From JAABTH01 sp964390725 (GTDB lineage Bacteria > Bacillota > Dethiobacteria > DTU022), in assembly GCA_964390725.1 (NCBI GenBank), contig CAYMIW010000001.1, forward strand, positions 62,001 to 126,000: 64,000 nt of DNA, written 5' to 3'. Positions 44,406 through 53,076 of the stretch are shown piece by piece. The translations under genes were made by a program, and so were the position numbers. Each line of letters begins with the position of its first letter. Position 1 is the first letter of the stretch. The notes under the pieces were generated by a model. It made no database searches. It worked only from the letters and a program-made list of their open reading frames with translations, and was not told the DNA's origin.

Positions 44406-44698
44406 GGTGTTTTATCCCCGCTTTCAGAATTTTTCTCTTTGAACATTTTAAGCATACGCTCTGTAACCCAGAAACCGCCGGCAATATTAATGGTAGAGAG
44501 CAGCAGGGCTGCCATCAACCAAAGCTTTGCCTCAGGAGGTACAGCTGTATAAAAAGTAATGGCACCTATGAGGGTAATGCCCGATAGAGCATTCATGCCT
44601 GACATTAAAGGAGTATGAAGCAGGGAGGGCACTGCTGTTATAATGCGATAACCTACTAATGCGGAAGAAATAAAAAACAAGGTTAATGCCACTGTCAT
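44396..44698 (-). CDS. pntAB: NAD(P) transhydrogenase alpha-2 subunit PntAB (membrane part)
   Basis: 100 residues with three to four membrane helices (TLFFISSALVGYRII, SGMNALSGITLIGAITF, LLLSTINIAGGFWVTERMLK). It corresponds to the C-terminal membrane section of PntA in organisms where the alpha subunit is split. It completes the proton channel together with PntB. Its ATG overlaps the pntAA stop by 4 bases and its end overlaps pntB. Confidence 0.96.
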   Translation of the reverse strand: MTVALTLFFISSALVGYRIITAVPSLLHTPLMSGMNALSGITLIGAITFYTAVPPEAKLWLMAALLLSTINIAGGFWVTERMLKMFKEKNSESGDKTPWQ

Positions 44699-45888
44699 AG
44701 ACTGTTTGTCTCCTTTTCAAGACCCATAGCCAGTAGCGCACCGTGATGGACTATGCGGCCGTTATAAGTAACCATGGTTGAGTCTACTATTTCATCTTCC
44801 CGGTTTGTGATGATTGTGCCATTTTGGGCCAGGTAAGAGAGAAAGTGCCAGGTGTTCCAGGCGAACATATTGGTTGCATCAACGGGGAGAGTGGCCGGAA
44901 CATTCATGATGCCGCTAATTGTAATACCTTCGTATTCATAATCTTCCCCGCAGCGGGTAAGTGAGCAATTGCCTCCCTGATCTATGGCAATATCAACAAT
45001 TACCGATCCTTTCCTCATGCCTGCCAGCATAGTTTCATCAACCAGGGTGGGGGCAGTTTCACCGGGGATAAGTGCTGTTAATATAACTGCATCGCTGGCT
45101 GCGATGTGAGGTTTTAAAATAAGACGTTCTTTTGCATACCATTCTTCGCTGAGCCTGCGGGCGTACCCGCCTCGGCCAACTGCAAGTTCTTCAGGTAAAT
45201 TAAAGTCGATATTTTCAGCACCCAGGCTGCGGGCTTGTTCATTAGCCTCCGGCCGGATATCCAGGGTTTTGACTTTTGCCCCGAGACGTTTAGCGGTAGC
45301 AATAGCTTGCAGCCCTGCTACTCCGCTACCAATTACAAGAAACTGTGCAGGTTTAATGATCCCGGCAGATGTAGATATCATCGGTATAAAACGGCCAAGG
45401 TGCCCGGCTGCAAAGATAACTGCTTTATAACCGGCAACAGTGCTCATCGATGTCAGTGCATCCATCTGTTGTGTTTTTGATATGCGGGGGATTCCATCAA
45501 GAGTAAAGCTGGTGATATGACGTTCTGCCAGTATTTTCAGGCAGGAGTGGTTGACTGCATGGGCCGGATGAAGAAAGGCAATCAGGATTGAACCGGGGGA
45601 GAGTAGTTCGGCTTCATGTCGCTGCAGGATGTCATTATAACGGGGTTCTTTTACCTTTAGAATTAATTTTGCTTTTTCATACAGTTCAAGCGGATCATCA
45701 ATTATTATTGCACCTTTTTCCCTGTAACAGTTATCTGTGAAATAGGCTCCCTCGCCGGCCCCTGCTTCAACCATTACTGCTGCCCCTGCAGCGACCATGG
45801 CGTTAACCGTATCAGGTATTGCGGCAACTCTCCTTTCACCGGACATTATTTCCCTGGGAATTCCGACAGCTATTCCGGAAAGTGGCAT
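44695..45888 (-). CDS. pntAA: NAD(P) transhydrogenase alpha-1 subunit PntAA (NAD-binding)
   Basis: 397 residues of the alanine-dehydrogenase-like family. The N-terminus GIPREIMSGERRVAAIP, NAD-binding GSGVAGLQAIATAKRLGAKV, and TALIPGETAPTLVDETML are typical of transhydrogenase domain I. It binds NAD(H) at the cytoplasmic face. ATG at 45888 follows GAGGAGG. First gene of the operon. The three-gene split is common in bacteria. Confidence 0.96.
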   Translation of the reverse strand: MPLSGIAVGIPREIMSGERRVAAIPDTVNAMVAAGAAVMVEAGAGEGAYFTDNCYREKGAIIIDDPLELYEKAKLILKVKEPRYNDILQRHEAELLSPGSILIAFLHPAHAVNHSCLKILAERHITSFTLDGIPRISKTQQMDALTSMSTVAGYKAVIFAAGHLGRFIPMISTSAGIIKPAQFLVIGSGVAGLQAIATAKRLGAKVKTLDIRPEANEQARSLGAENIDFNLPEELAVGRGGYARRLSEEWYAKERLILKPHIAASDAVILTALIPGETAPTLVDETMLAGMRKGSVIVDIAIDQGGNCSLTRCGEDYEYEGITISGIMNVPATLPVDATNMFAWNTWHFLSYLAQNGTIITNREDEIVDSTMVTYNGRIVHHGALLAMGLEKETNSL

Positions 45889-46047
45889 TATTTAAACCTC
45901 CTCACATTGATTAAACAGGTTTAAAATAATTACAGGTTTTACTGATTGGTATAACAAACTAACATGCTTAAAGCATTCACACTTTTTTTAATAGTATAGC
46001 AGATTGGCCTTTTTCTTTAAACTGGTTCACTCCCCATACATTATTAC

Positions 46048-46074
46048 AGCTCAATAATTATGTTGAGCTTTTTT
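46048..46074 (+). terminator. Terminator-like hairpin before the NmrA-type gene
   Basis: AGCTCAA (46048-46054) pairs with TTGAGCT (46063-46069) around an 8-base loop, followed by five T. There is no rightward gene upstream, so it is either a chance structure or a leader element of the next gene. Confidence 0.35.
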
Positions 46075-46129
46075 GCCGATTATAGTAATCTGAAGTTAAT
46101 CAGACTTTGTTTTGAGGGGAGGTTGCCTC

Positions 46130-46999
46130 ATGATACTGCTTACCGGGGCAGCAGGTAAAACCGGCCGGGCTGTTTTAAATGCTCTTTTAAAACGTGACGA
46201 AAAGGTGCGGGTTATGGTTAAAAATAAGGACCAGGCTGCAGAACTGACCAGGATAGGCGCTTTTTCTGCTGTTGTTGGGGATATGACCGAACAAACCCTT
46301 TTTGATCATGCCATGAAGGATGTGGTTTCAGTTTATCACATCTGCCCCAACATGCACCCTGAAGAGTTTCAGATAGGTCGTAATGCCATATCTGCGGCGC
46401 AAGAGAACAAGGTGGAACATTTTGTTTATCACTCGGTTCTTCATCCACATACAGAAAAAATGACTCATCATTGGAATAAAATGAGGGTTGAAGAAATACT
46501 TTTTGAATCGGGCCTGAGATATACCATTTTACAACCAGCTGCTTATATGCAGAATATACTTGTTTACAAGGAAAGTATTATAGAAAAAGGTGTCTATGCT
46601 ATTCCCTATCCTGTTGAAACGTCTGTCAGTATGGTTGATCTCCTGGATGTAGCCAAGGCGGCAGCGGTTGTTTTAACCGAACCGGGCTATAAAGAAGCAG
46701 TTTTTGAGATTGTGGGCACAAGAGCTTTAACTCAAAGTGAGGTGGCTGCCCTGTTTACAAGAGTACTTGAAAAGCAGGTGACTGTAAACGAAATGCCCCG
46801 GGAAGAGTGGTTGCAGGTAGCCCGCTGCCAGGGATTGGATCAATATGCAATTAATAACCTGGTGAATATGTTTGATTATTATGCAGCATATGGTTTTAGC
46901 GGTAACAATTTTGTATTAAAGCAGATCCTTGGCCGGGACCCCCATAATTTTTCTTCTTTTATATCACGTGAGTTTTTACGTTTGGGGCAACATAATTGA
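46130..46999 (+). CDS. NmrA-like NAD(P)-binding protein (atypical SDR)
   Basis: 289 residues from the ATG at 46130, 7 bases after GGGGAGG; a TTG at 46112 is less likely. Rossmann motif at the N-terminus (ILLTGAAGKTGRAVL, GxxGxxG) and a short Ser/His-containing strand (FVYHSVLHPHTEKM) in place of the classical Tyr-Lys pair. TILQPAAYMQNIL is typical of NmrA/HSCARG-like sensors and quinone oxidoreductases. It probably binds NADP(H) and may act as a redox sensor or reductase. Single gene, divergent from the pnt operon. Confidence 0.88.
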   Translation: MILLTGAAGKTGRAVLNALLKRDEKVRVMVKNKDQAAELTRIGAFSAVVGDMTEQTLFDHAMKDVVSVYHICPNMHPEEFQIGRNAISAAQENKVEHFVYHSVLHPHTEKMTHHWNKMRVEEILFESGLRYTILQPAAYMQNILVYKESIIEKGVYAIPYPVETSVSMVDLLDVAKAAAVVLTEPGYKEAVFEIVGTRALTQSEVAALFTRVLEKQVTVNEMPREEWLQVARCQGLDQYAINNLVNMFDYYAAYGFSGNNFVLKQILGRDPHNFSSFISREFLRLGQHN

Positions 47000-47065
47000 T
47001 AGAGATGGGGGTAACAACAGGTTTTTAACGATGAATTACTATAACGTCATCTGGAGGTATGTTAA

Positions 47066-48286
47066 GTGACAGATCAATGGTTTGTTTTTAAGAATCAGCA
47101 ACAGTTGGGTCCGTTTAGCATAGAGCAGCTTGTTGAAAAGGCAGGCTCCGGTGAGCTGGGTGCCGGAGATCTTGTCTGGAAAGAAGGTATGGAAGAATGG
47201 ACCAAAGCAGGCCTGGTTGAAGGACTGCTGACAGGAGCAGCTGATTCTCCGCCTCCACCAGGGCCTGTACCTCCTGCTCCTCCCGGTTCCGGCATCAGCA
47301 ACAGGGCTGATTCTGAAAGCAGGGAAGTTGTTCATCAATCCAATATGGCTGCTTCCCCTTCTTCCGGTAAAAAGAAAATGAGCGGGCTTAAAATTGCAGC
47401 GATCGTCCTCGGTTCTCTTTTTATTTTAATCATGGTTATAATCATTATCGGCTTGTCGGCAGGGCGCAAGGCCTTACGCTCATCGGAGGTTTTTAGCCAG
47501 GCTGTTTCCGCCTTATACGCCAACCCTGATGCGGTGGCTCTTTTGGGTCAACCATTAGAAATAGGGAAAAAGGTTAACGGTGAAATTAATCTTGATAATG
47601 CCATGGGTGAGGCTGAATTAAGTATTCCGGTTTCAGGGGCAATCAACAAGGGGGAAATGAACGTAACCGGTGGAAAAAGTTCTGGGGCCTGGTCGCTCAG
47701 TTCGGCTGTTTTGGTCCTTGAAACGGGAGAAACAATCAATCTCTTACAACCCGGCGCGACACATAATATTGAACCCGATTTCGATTTCAGCCAGCCTGAT
47801 GCCGGTCCTGTTTCAGGAATGTTAACTTTTACCGGGCAAGGATATGGATTTACCATGAATTACCCGGATGACTGGTTTTATAATATTGTTGATAACTCTG
47901 TTTATTTCTTTGGTCCGGAAGGTAGTGAGGAAGGAGAAAATATGGTGGTTGTCCAGGTTTTAGCCAGCGCCAGGGGCGGCGGTCAGTATGGGAGCCTGGA
48001 TGAAATATCTTCTGATCTTGAAGATCAGTATGCATCATTGAACGGTGTTGTTTACGATCAGGATAGAGGTTACGATTATATCGGTGATACAGAACATGCT
48101 TACATCATGCTTGGGGCTTTATATCCCCATGAAGGAGAAGATGTAATTGAAATCGCCATCTTGCTTGAAAGAGATGAAGAATATTTCTATATAATACTAT
48201 ATACTGTTCCGGCAGTTATTGGCGATAAATATGCAGACCTGGTTTTTGAACAGATTATTGACTCTTTCCAATTTACTGCTTTTTAG
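47066..48286 (+). CDS. GYF-domain, single-pass membrane protein with COA1-like and PsbP-like extracytoplasmic parts
   Basis: 406 residues from a GTG at 47066 after GGAGGT. Residues 1-57 form a GYF_2 domain (WFVFKNQQQLGPFSIEQLVE ... GDLVWKEGMEEW). A proline-rich linker follows (about 60-75), then one membrane helix (about 110-132). After the membrane comes a COA1/Tim21-like region (about 138-225, FSQAVSALYANPDAVALLGQ) and a C-terminal PsbP/TM-anchored type domain (about 250-405, GYGFTMNYPDDWFY). The GYF domain would sit in the cytoplasm. The function is unknown; the domains suggest a scaffold that recognises proline-rich partners. Confidence 0.8.
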   Translation: MTDQWFVFKNQQQLGPFSIEQLVEKAGSGELGAGDLVWKEGMEEWTKAGLVEGLLTGAADSPPPPGPVPPAPPGSGISNRADSESREVVHQSNMAASPSSGKKKMSGLKIAAIVLGSLFILIMVIIIIGLSAGRKALRSSEVFSQAVSALYANPDAVALLGQPLEIGKKVNGEINLDNAMGEAELSIPVSGAINKGEMNVTGGKSSGAWSLSSAVLVLETGETINLLQPGATHNIEPDFDFSQPDAGPVSGMLTFTGQGYGFTMNYPDDWFYNIVDNSVYFFGPEGSEEGENMVVVQVLASARGGGQYGSLDEISSDLEDQYASLNGVVYDQDRGYDYIGDTEHAYIMLGALYPHEGEDVIEIAILLERDEEYFYIILYTVPAVIGDKYADLVFEQIIDSFQFTAF

Positions 48287-48387
48287 TGAAAGCCGTTTGA
48301 AAGAAATAAAAAATAATATAAATTAAGCAGGAATCCCAGCTGTTTTGTCGAAACTGGGAAAAAACCTATATTTAGCGAATGAACCTT

Positions 48388-48570
48388 ATGGGAGAGTTCC
48401 GGACTGCGGACACCGAAGGAGAAACCCTGCGCATGGCAGATGTGGGGGAAACTCTCAGGTTTCAGTACCATCAGGGGACGCACCTCTGGAGAGCTTCTGC
48501 TCAGGCAGGGCGCCGACGGGGAAAGCCTCTTCGTAATAAGGGAGCAATCTCTCAGGTAACAAGGACAGAG
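48388..48570 (+). promoter_or_regulatory. Tandem glycine riboswitch
   Basis: Two glycine aptamers are recognisable from conserved blocks. Aptamer 1: GGGAGAG (from 48390), CACCGAAGGAGAAA, and AAACTCTCAGG (ending 48459). The linker CTCTGGAGAG lies at 48484-48493. Aptamer 2: CGCCGACGGGGAAA, then ATCTCTCAGG (ending 48556) and GGACAGAG (48563-48570). The last element is also the 5' arm of a terminator, so glycine binding should free read-through and turn on the downstream gcv operon. Confidence 0.95.
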
Positions 48571-48606
48571 AATAAGCCGTTTGGCTTTCTCTGTCCTTTT
48601 GTTTTT
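48563..48606 (+). terminator. Terminator (expression platform) of the glycine riboswitch
   Basis: GGACAGAG (48563-48570) pairs with CTCTGTCC (48589-48596), with an inner AAGCC/GGCTT stem, followed by TTTTGTTTTT. It shares its 5' arm with the second glycine aptamer. Confidence 0.93.
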
Positions 48607-48716
48607 CATGTGACTGGAAAGTAAGCGGCGCACATTTCCCGTTTAATGTCAGTGATTCACCGGTAAACAAAAAGCTTATACCGGGTTCAGAAAAGAAAGG
48701 AGGATGATTTACTATT

Positions 48717-49820
48717 ATGGATGAGGGCAGGAAAACGCCTTTTTATGAAAAACACCTGGCTCTGGGTGGGAAAATTGTTAATTACAGTGGATGGCTGCTG
48801 CCGGTTCAATTTCCGCAGGGGTTGGTTGAAGAGGTTATCAACACCCGCAAAGGGGTATCCCTGTTTGATGTATCACACATGGGGGAAATATCGGTCAAAG
48901 GCAGGGGAGCGGAAGCGTATTTGCAAAAAATGGTAACTAACGATTTGGCTCGGTTAAAGAACAATGCTGTTATGTACAGCCCTGTTTGTTACCCTGACGG
49001 GGGAGTGGTTGACGATATCCTGGTTTACCGGGTAGAAGATGACAATTATTTGCTTGTTGTCAATGCCGCCAACACAGATAAAGATTTTGATTGGTTCATG
49101 GAGAATCTTTCCGGGGATGTTGTTTTGACTAACCTCTCTCCCGATTATGCCCAGCTTGCCCTGCAGGGACCTGATAGTGAGAAGATTCTTCAGTCCCTTG
49201 TTTCTGAACCTCTGGAGAAAATAAGGAACTATCACTTTGTCAGTGATTTGAACCTGGCCGGGGCTAAATGCCTGGTTTCAAGAACAGGCTATACAGGGGA
49301 AGATGGCTTTGAAATCTATTGCTCCAATGAAGATGCCTCAAAAATTTGGGATGCTGTATGGGAAGCAGGACAAAAATACAGTTTATCCGCAGCCGGTTTG
49401 GGATCCAGGGATGTGCTGCGTCTTGAAGCGTCAATGCCCCTTTACGGGCACGAGTTAAGCAGTGATTTAAACCCGCTGATGGCCGGATTGGATCGTTTTG
49501 TAGCCCTGGGAAAAGCAGTATCATTCAACGGTCAGGAAGCATTGAAGATATATAAACAGGAAGGCTTAACCCAAAAGTTGTTTGGCTTGGAGATGGCTGA
49601 TAGGGGTGTGCCGCGCGAAGGTTATCCGGTTAGTGATGGAGAAAGTGAACTTGGTTGGATCAGCAGCGGTACTTATTCTCCCACACTGGATAAGTTTATT
49701 GCCATGGCTTTTCTTGATCCCAAAGCGGTTAAACCTGGGGATCAGGTAGTAGTAACAATCCGGAATCGTAGTTATGGAGCCCGGATAATTAAAATGCCAT
49801 TTTACAGGAGGGATTATTAA
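48717..49820 (+). CDS. gcvT: Glycine cleavage system T protein (aminomethyltransferase)
   Basis: 367 residues. GcvT signatures: KTPFYEKHLALGGKIVNYSG, FDVSHMGEISVKG, the folate-site Asp in NDLARLKNNAVMYSP, and SRTGYTGEDGFEIY; the C-terminus reads SYGARIIKMPFYR. It transfers the methylene group from H-protein-bound aminomethyl to tetrahydrofolate and releases ammonia. The ATG at 48717 lies 13 bases after AAAGGAGG, a long but acceptable spacer. First gene of a nine-gene run controlled by the glycine riboswitch. Confidence 0.96.
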   Translation: MDEGRKTPFYEKHLALGGKIVNYSGWLLPVQFPQGLVEEVINTRKGVSLFDVSHMGEISVKGRGAEAYLQKMVTNDLARLKNNAVMYSPVCYPDGGVVDDILVYRVEDDNYLLVVNAANTDKDFDWFMENLSGDVVLTNLSPDYAQLALQGPDSEKILQSLVSEPLEKIRNYHFVSDLNLAGAKCLVSRTGYTGEDGFEIYCSNEDASKIWDAVWEAGQKYSLSAAGLGSRDVLRLEASMPLYGHELSSDLNPLMAGLDRFVALGKAVSFNGQEALKIYKQEGLTQKLFGLEMADRGVPREGYPVSDGESELGWISSGTYSPTLDKFIAMAFLDPKAVKPGDQVVVTIRNRSYGARIIKMPFYRRDY

Positions 49821-50218
49821 TGAATTACAAGGTAATTGATGGTTTGCAGTACACGAAAAAACACGAGTGGGTTCGTCGGGAAGAGAACAGTGCAGTTGTC
49901 GGATTGTGTGATTATGCCCAGGATAAACTTGGTGAAATTGTTTTTGTTGAGCTGCCTGACGTGGGAACCGAGCTGGAAGCGGGTAAAAGTGCTGCAGTGA
50001 TAGAATCGGTCAAGGCAGTTGCGGATCTATATTCGCCCCTTTCCGGGACAGTAATCGAAATTAATGAAGAGCTGTTGGATCAACCGGAACTGATCAATGC
50101 AGAACCCTACGGCGAAGGTTGGGTTTATAAGATGGAGATCAAAGATGAAAATGAGCTGGCTGCATTAATGGGTAAGGAAGAATATGAAAAGTTTATTGTT
50201 GAGGAGGAGGAGAAATAA
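49820..50218 (+). CDS. gcvH: Glycine cleavage system H protein
   Basis: 132 residues. The lipoyl-attachment lysine is Lys65 in IESVKAVADLYSP, within the usual lipoyl-domain beta hairpin. The N-terminus (YTKKHEWVRREENSAVVG) and the NAEPYGEGWVYKM motif are typical. GcvH shuttles the aminomethyl and reducing equivalents between the P, T and L proteins. Its ATG overlaps the gcvT stop (TAATG). It is also the most likely substrate of the lipoylation genes encoded downstream. Confidence 0.97.
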   Translation: MNYKVIDGLQYTKKHEWVRREENSAVVGLCDYAQDKLGEIVFVELPDVGTELEAGKSAAVIESVKAVADLYSPLSGTVIEINEELLDQPELINAEPYGEGWVYKMEIKDENELAALMGKEEYEKFIVEEEEK

Positions 50219-50221
50219 GTT

Positions 50222-51571
50222 ATGGGCGGCAAACATTACCTGCCCCTCACTGAGGAAGATAGAAACGAAATGCTGTCTGTTATTGGAGCCGGTTCAGTTG
50301 ATGATCTGTTTGCTGATATCCCAGCCGATCTTCGTTTTAAAGGAAATCTCGAACTGGAACCGGCTATGTCTGAACTGGAAGTGCTGAAACATCTGCAGCA
50401 AATGGCTGATAAGAACAGGCATTTTCAGAATTGCATATCTTTTATGGGTGCAGGTATTTATGACCACTACATACCCTCCCTGGTCAGTCATGTTACGGGA
50501 CGAAGTGAATTTTATACTGCTTATACCCCTTACCAGCCCGAGGTGAGCCAGGGGACCCTGCAAACAATTTTTGAATACCAGACGATGATCTGCCAGCTGA
50601 CCGGCATGGATGTAGCCAATGCTTCAATGTACGATGGTGGAACAGCTCTAACCGAGGGAGCGATAATGGGCTGCGGGGCGACTCGCAGGTCCAGGGTTTT
50701 GGTGTCGCGTTCGGTCAGTCCGTTTTACAGGGCTGTTATGCGAAACTATTTTAATAGCCGTGGGCTGATTATGGATGAAATACCCCTGCGTGACGGGTGT
50801 ACTGACAGAGAAGCTCTGTTAAATATGATTGACGAAAATGTAGCAGCCGTGGCTCTGCAGCAACCTAATTTTTTCGGTATGGTTGAGAATATGAACGGTC
50901 TGGCTAATATAATTCATGAGCGTAAAGCCCTGTTCCTGGTTTCTGTCGACCCGATTTCCCTGGGGTTATTGCAAACTCCGGCTGAATACGGTGCAGATAT
51001 TGTTGCCGGTGAAGGCCAGTGCCTGGGTATCCCTGCTTCTTTTGGCGGCCCGGCCCTTGGTATTCTGGCTGCCCGGGAGAAATATGTGCGTCAAATGCCC
51101 GGAAGAATTGCCGGCGAAACGGTGGACAGCGAGGGCAATCGTGGTTTTGCCCTGACCCTGCAAACCAGGGAACAGCATATCAGGCGTGAAAAAGCAGCCT
51201 CCAATATATGTTCCAATGAAGCTCTTCTGGCTCTTGCCGCTTCAGTTTACCTCTCGGCAATGGGACCGCAGGGGGTTCGCGAGGTTGCTGAACAATGTCT
51301 GCAGAAGACCAGTTATGCCAGGGAAAAAATAACTGCTATCAATGGCTTCGAACTGGTATTCCCCGGCATATATTTTAAAGAATTTGCTGTTAAATTACCG
51401 GTTTCCCCGGAGGATGCAAATTTGCACCTGCTTAAAAAGAACATACTTGGTGGGGTTGATATCAGCCAATTCTATCCCGAACTTGATCAGACGATGCTTT
51501 TTGCAGTTACTGAAAAACGCACCCGGGAAGAAATTGACATCCTGGTCGGAGAACTGGAGGAATTGAAATGA
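50222..51571 (+). CDS. gcvPA: Glycine dehydrogenase (decarboxylating) subunit 1 (GcvPA)
   Basis: 449 residues, matching the N-terminal half of the P protein as found in two-subunit systems. Features: YLPLTEEDRNEML, SFMGAGIYDHYIPSLV, YTPYQPEVSQGTLQTIFEYQ, and ANASMYDGGTALTEG. It forms a heterotetramer with GcvPB and decarboxylates glycine with PLP bound in the partner. It starts 3 bases after gcvH and overlaps gcvPB by 4 bases. Confidence 0.97.
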   Translation: MGGKHYLPLTEEDRNEMLSVIGAGSVDDLFADIPADLRFKGNLELEPAMSELEVLKHLQQMADKNRHFQNCISFMGAGIYDHYIPSLVSHVTGRSEFYTAYTPYQPEVSQGTLQTIFEYQTMICQLTGMDVANASMYDGGTALTEGAIMGCGATRRSRVLVSRSVSPFYRAVMRNYFNSRGLIMDEIPLRDGCTDREALLNMIDENVAAVALQQPNFFGMVENMNGLANIIHERKALFLVSVDPISLGLLQTPAEYGADIVAGEGQCLGIPASFGGPALGILAAREKYVRQMPGRIAGETVDSEGNRGFALTLQTREQHIRREKAASNICSNEALLALAASVYLSAMGPQGVREVAEQCLQKTSYAREKITAINGFELVFPGIYFKEFAVKLPVSPEDANLHLLKKNILGGVDISQFYPELDQTMLFAVTEKRTREEIDILVGELEELK

Positions 51572-53028
51572 GAAAGCCTAAAGATCTGCTATTCGAAATC
51601 AGTCGTCCGGGTCGCCGGGGATATTCTTTATCTGATTGTGATGTGCCGGAAAAATCACTTGACAGTATCTTACCCCTCGCTCTTCAGCGAAGTGAGTTTC
51701 CCTGTTTGCCTGAACTATCGGAAGGAGAAGTTATTCGGCATTATACCGAATTATCGACCCGAAATTATGGAGTTGATACTGGCTTTTATCCTCTCGGATC
51801 CTGCACGATGAAATATAACCCGAAGGTAAACGAAGAGGCGGCTGCTATACCCGGCTTTGCCTCTTTACATCCCTGCCAGCCGGAAAATACTGCAGAAGGA
51901 GGTCTGGAACTGCTATATGGCCTGGAACAGGCTTTGAAAGCGATTACCGGTATGGATAGGTTTACTCTGCAGCCGGCGGCCGGGGCTCATGGAGAATTAA
52001 CCGGCTTAATGATAATCCAGGCTTACCACAGGAACAGGGGAGATATCAAGCGCAATAAAGTGCTGATCCCCCTATCGGCTCACGGTACTAACCCGGCAAC
52101 TGTAAGTATGGCCGGCTACGAAGTGGTTCAGGTTCCCTGCGATGAAAGAGGGCTGGTAGATCTTGAAGCCCTGAAAGAAGTGGTTGATGGTACAGTAGCG
52201 GCATTAATGCTTACCAACCCAAGCACGCTTGGTCTTTTTGAAGAAGATATCAGCGCTATGGCCGGGGTGGTGCATGAAGCTGGAGGTTTACTCTATTACG
52301 ACGGGGCAAATATGAATGCAATCATGGGTTATACCCGGCCTGGTGATATGGGTTTTGACGTAGTTCACCTGAACATGCATAAGACATTTTCAACCCCGCA
52401 TGGGGGCGGTGGCCCCGGAAGTGGCCCGGTTGGCGTTAAACAAAGGCTGGTTCCTTACCTGCCGGTTCCCCTGGTCGACAAAAAAAATGGTCAATATTGT
52501 TTTAATTATGATCTTCCTGAGAGCATTGGTAAGGTTCATTCGTTTTACGGCAATTTCGGAGTTCTTGTCAAGGCCTATACTTATATAAAGATGATGGGTG
52601 CTGAAGGGTTAAAGCAGGCTTCAGGAGATGCTGTGCTTAATGCCAACTATCTGATGCATAAATTAAAAAGAAGGTATCAGCTTCCTTATGACAGGGTTTG
52701 CAAACATGAATTCGTCCTTTCAGCCCGGGCTGAAAAGAAAAAAGGTGCGGGAGCCGGGGATATTGCCAAGGCCCTGCTGGATCGCGGTTTTCATCCGCCG
52801 ACGGTTTATTTCCCGCTGATCTTGGAAGAAGCCCTGATGATAGAGCCAACTGAAACGGAAACCAGGGAAACCCTTGACAAATTTGCTACTGCAATGGTTG
52901 CTATAGCCGATGATATAGACAATGATCCTGAAAAAGTGGCCCATGGTCCCTACAAAACTGTTGTTGGCCGTCTTGACGAAGTTCGTGCTGCCCGCAGTCC
53001 GGTTTTATGCTGGAAGAAAAACGAATAG
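51568..53028 (+). CDS. gcvPB: Glycine dehydrogenase (decarboxylating) subunit 2 (GcvPB)
   Basis: 486 residues. The PLP-binding lysine lies in HLNMHKTFSTPHGGGGPGSG. Other family motifs are FYPLGSCTMKYNPKVNE, LQPAAGAHGELTGL and PLSAHGTNPATVSM. Together with GcvPA it makes the P protein. Translation is coupled to gcvPA (ATGA overlap). The next gene, a radical SAM protein, follows after 48 bases with its own AGGAGG. Confidence 0.97.
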   Translation: MRKPKDLLFEISRPGRRGYSLSDCDVPEKSLDSILPLALQRSEFPCLPELSEGEVIRHYTELSTRNYGVDTGFYPLGSCTMKYNPKVNEEAAAIPGFASLHPCQPENTAEGGLELLYGLEQALKAITGMDRFTLQPAAGAHGELTGLMIIQAYHRNRGDIKRNKVLIPLSAHGTNPATVSMAGYEVVQVPCDERGLVDLEALKEVVDGTVAALMLTNPSTLGLFEEDISAMAGVVHEAGGLLYYDGANMNAIMGYTRPGDMGFDVVHLNMHKTFSTPHGGGGPGSGPVGVKQRLVPYLPVPLVDKKNGQYCFNYDLPESIGKVHSFYGNFGVLVKAYTYIKMMGAEGLKQASGDAVLNANYLMHKLKRRYQLPYDRVCKHEFVLSARAEKKKGAGAGDIAKALLDRGFHPPTVYFPLILEEALMIEPTETETRETLDKFATAMVAIADDIDNDPEKVAHGPYKTVVGRLDEVRAARSPVLCWKKNE

Positions 53029-53076
53029 ATTTACGATGTTTAGAGAAGTAAAACATTAGTTGACAGGAGGCGTATC

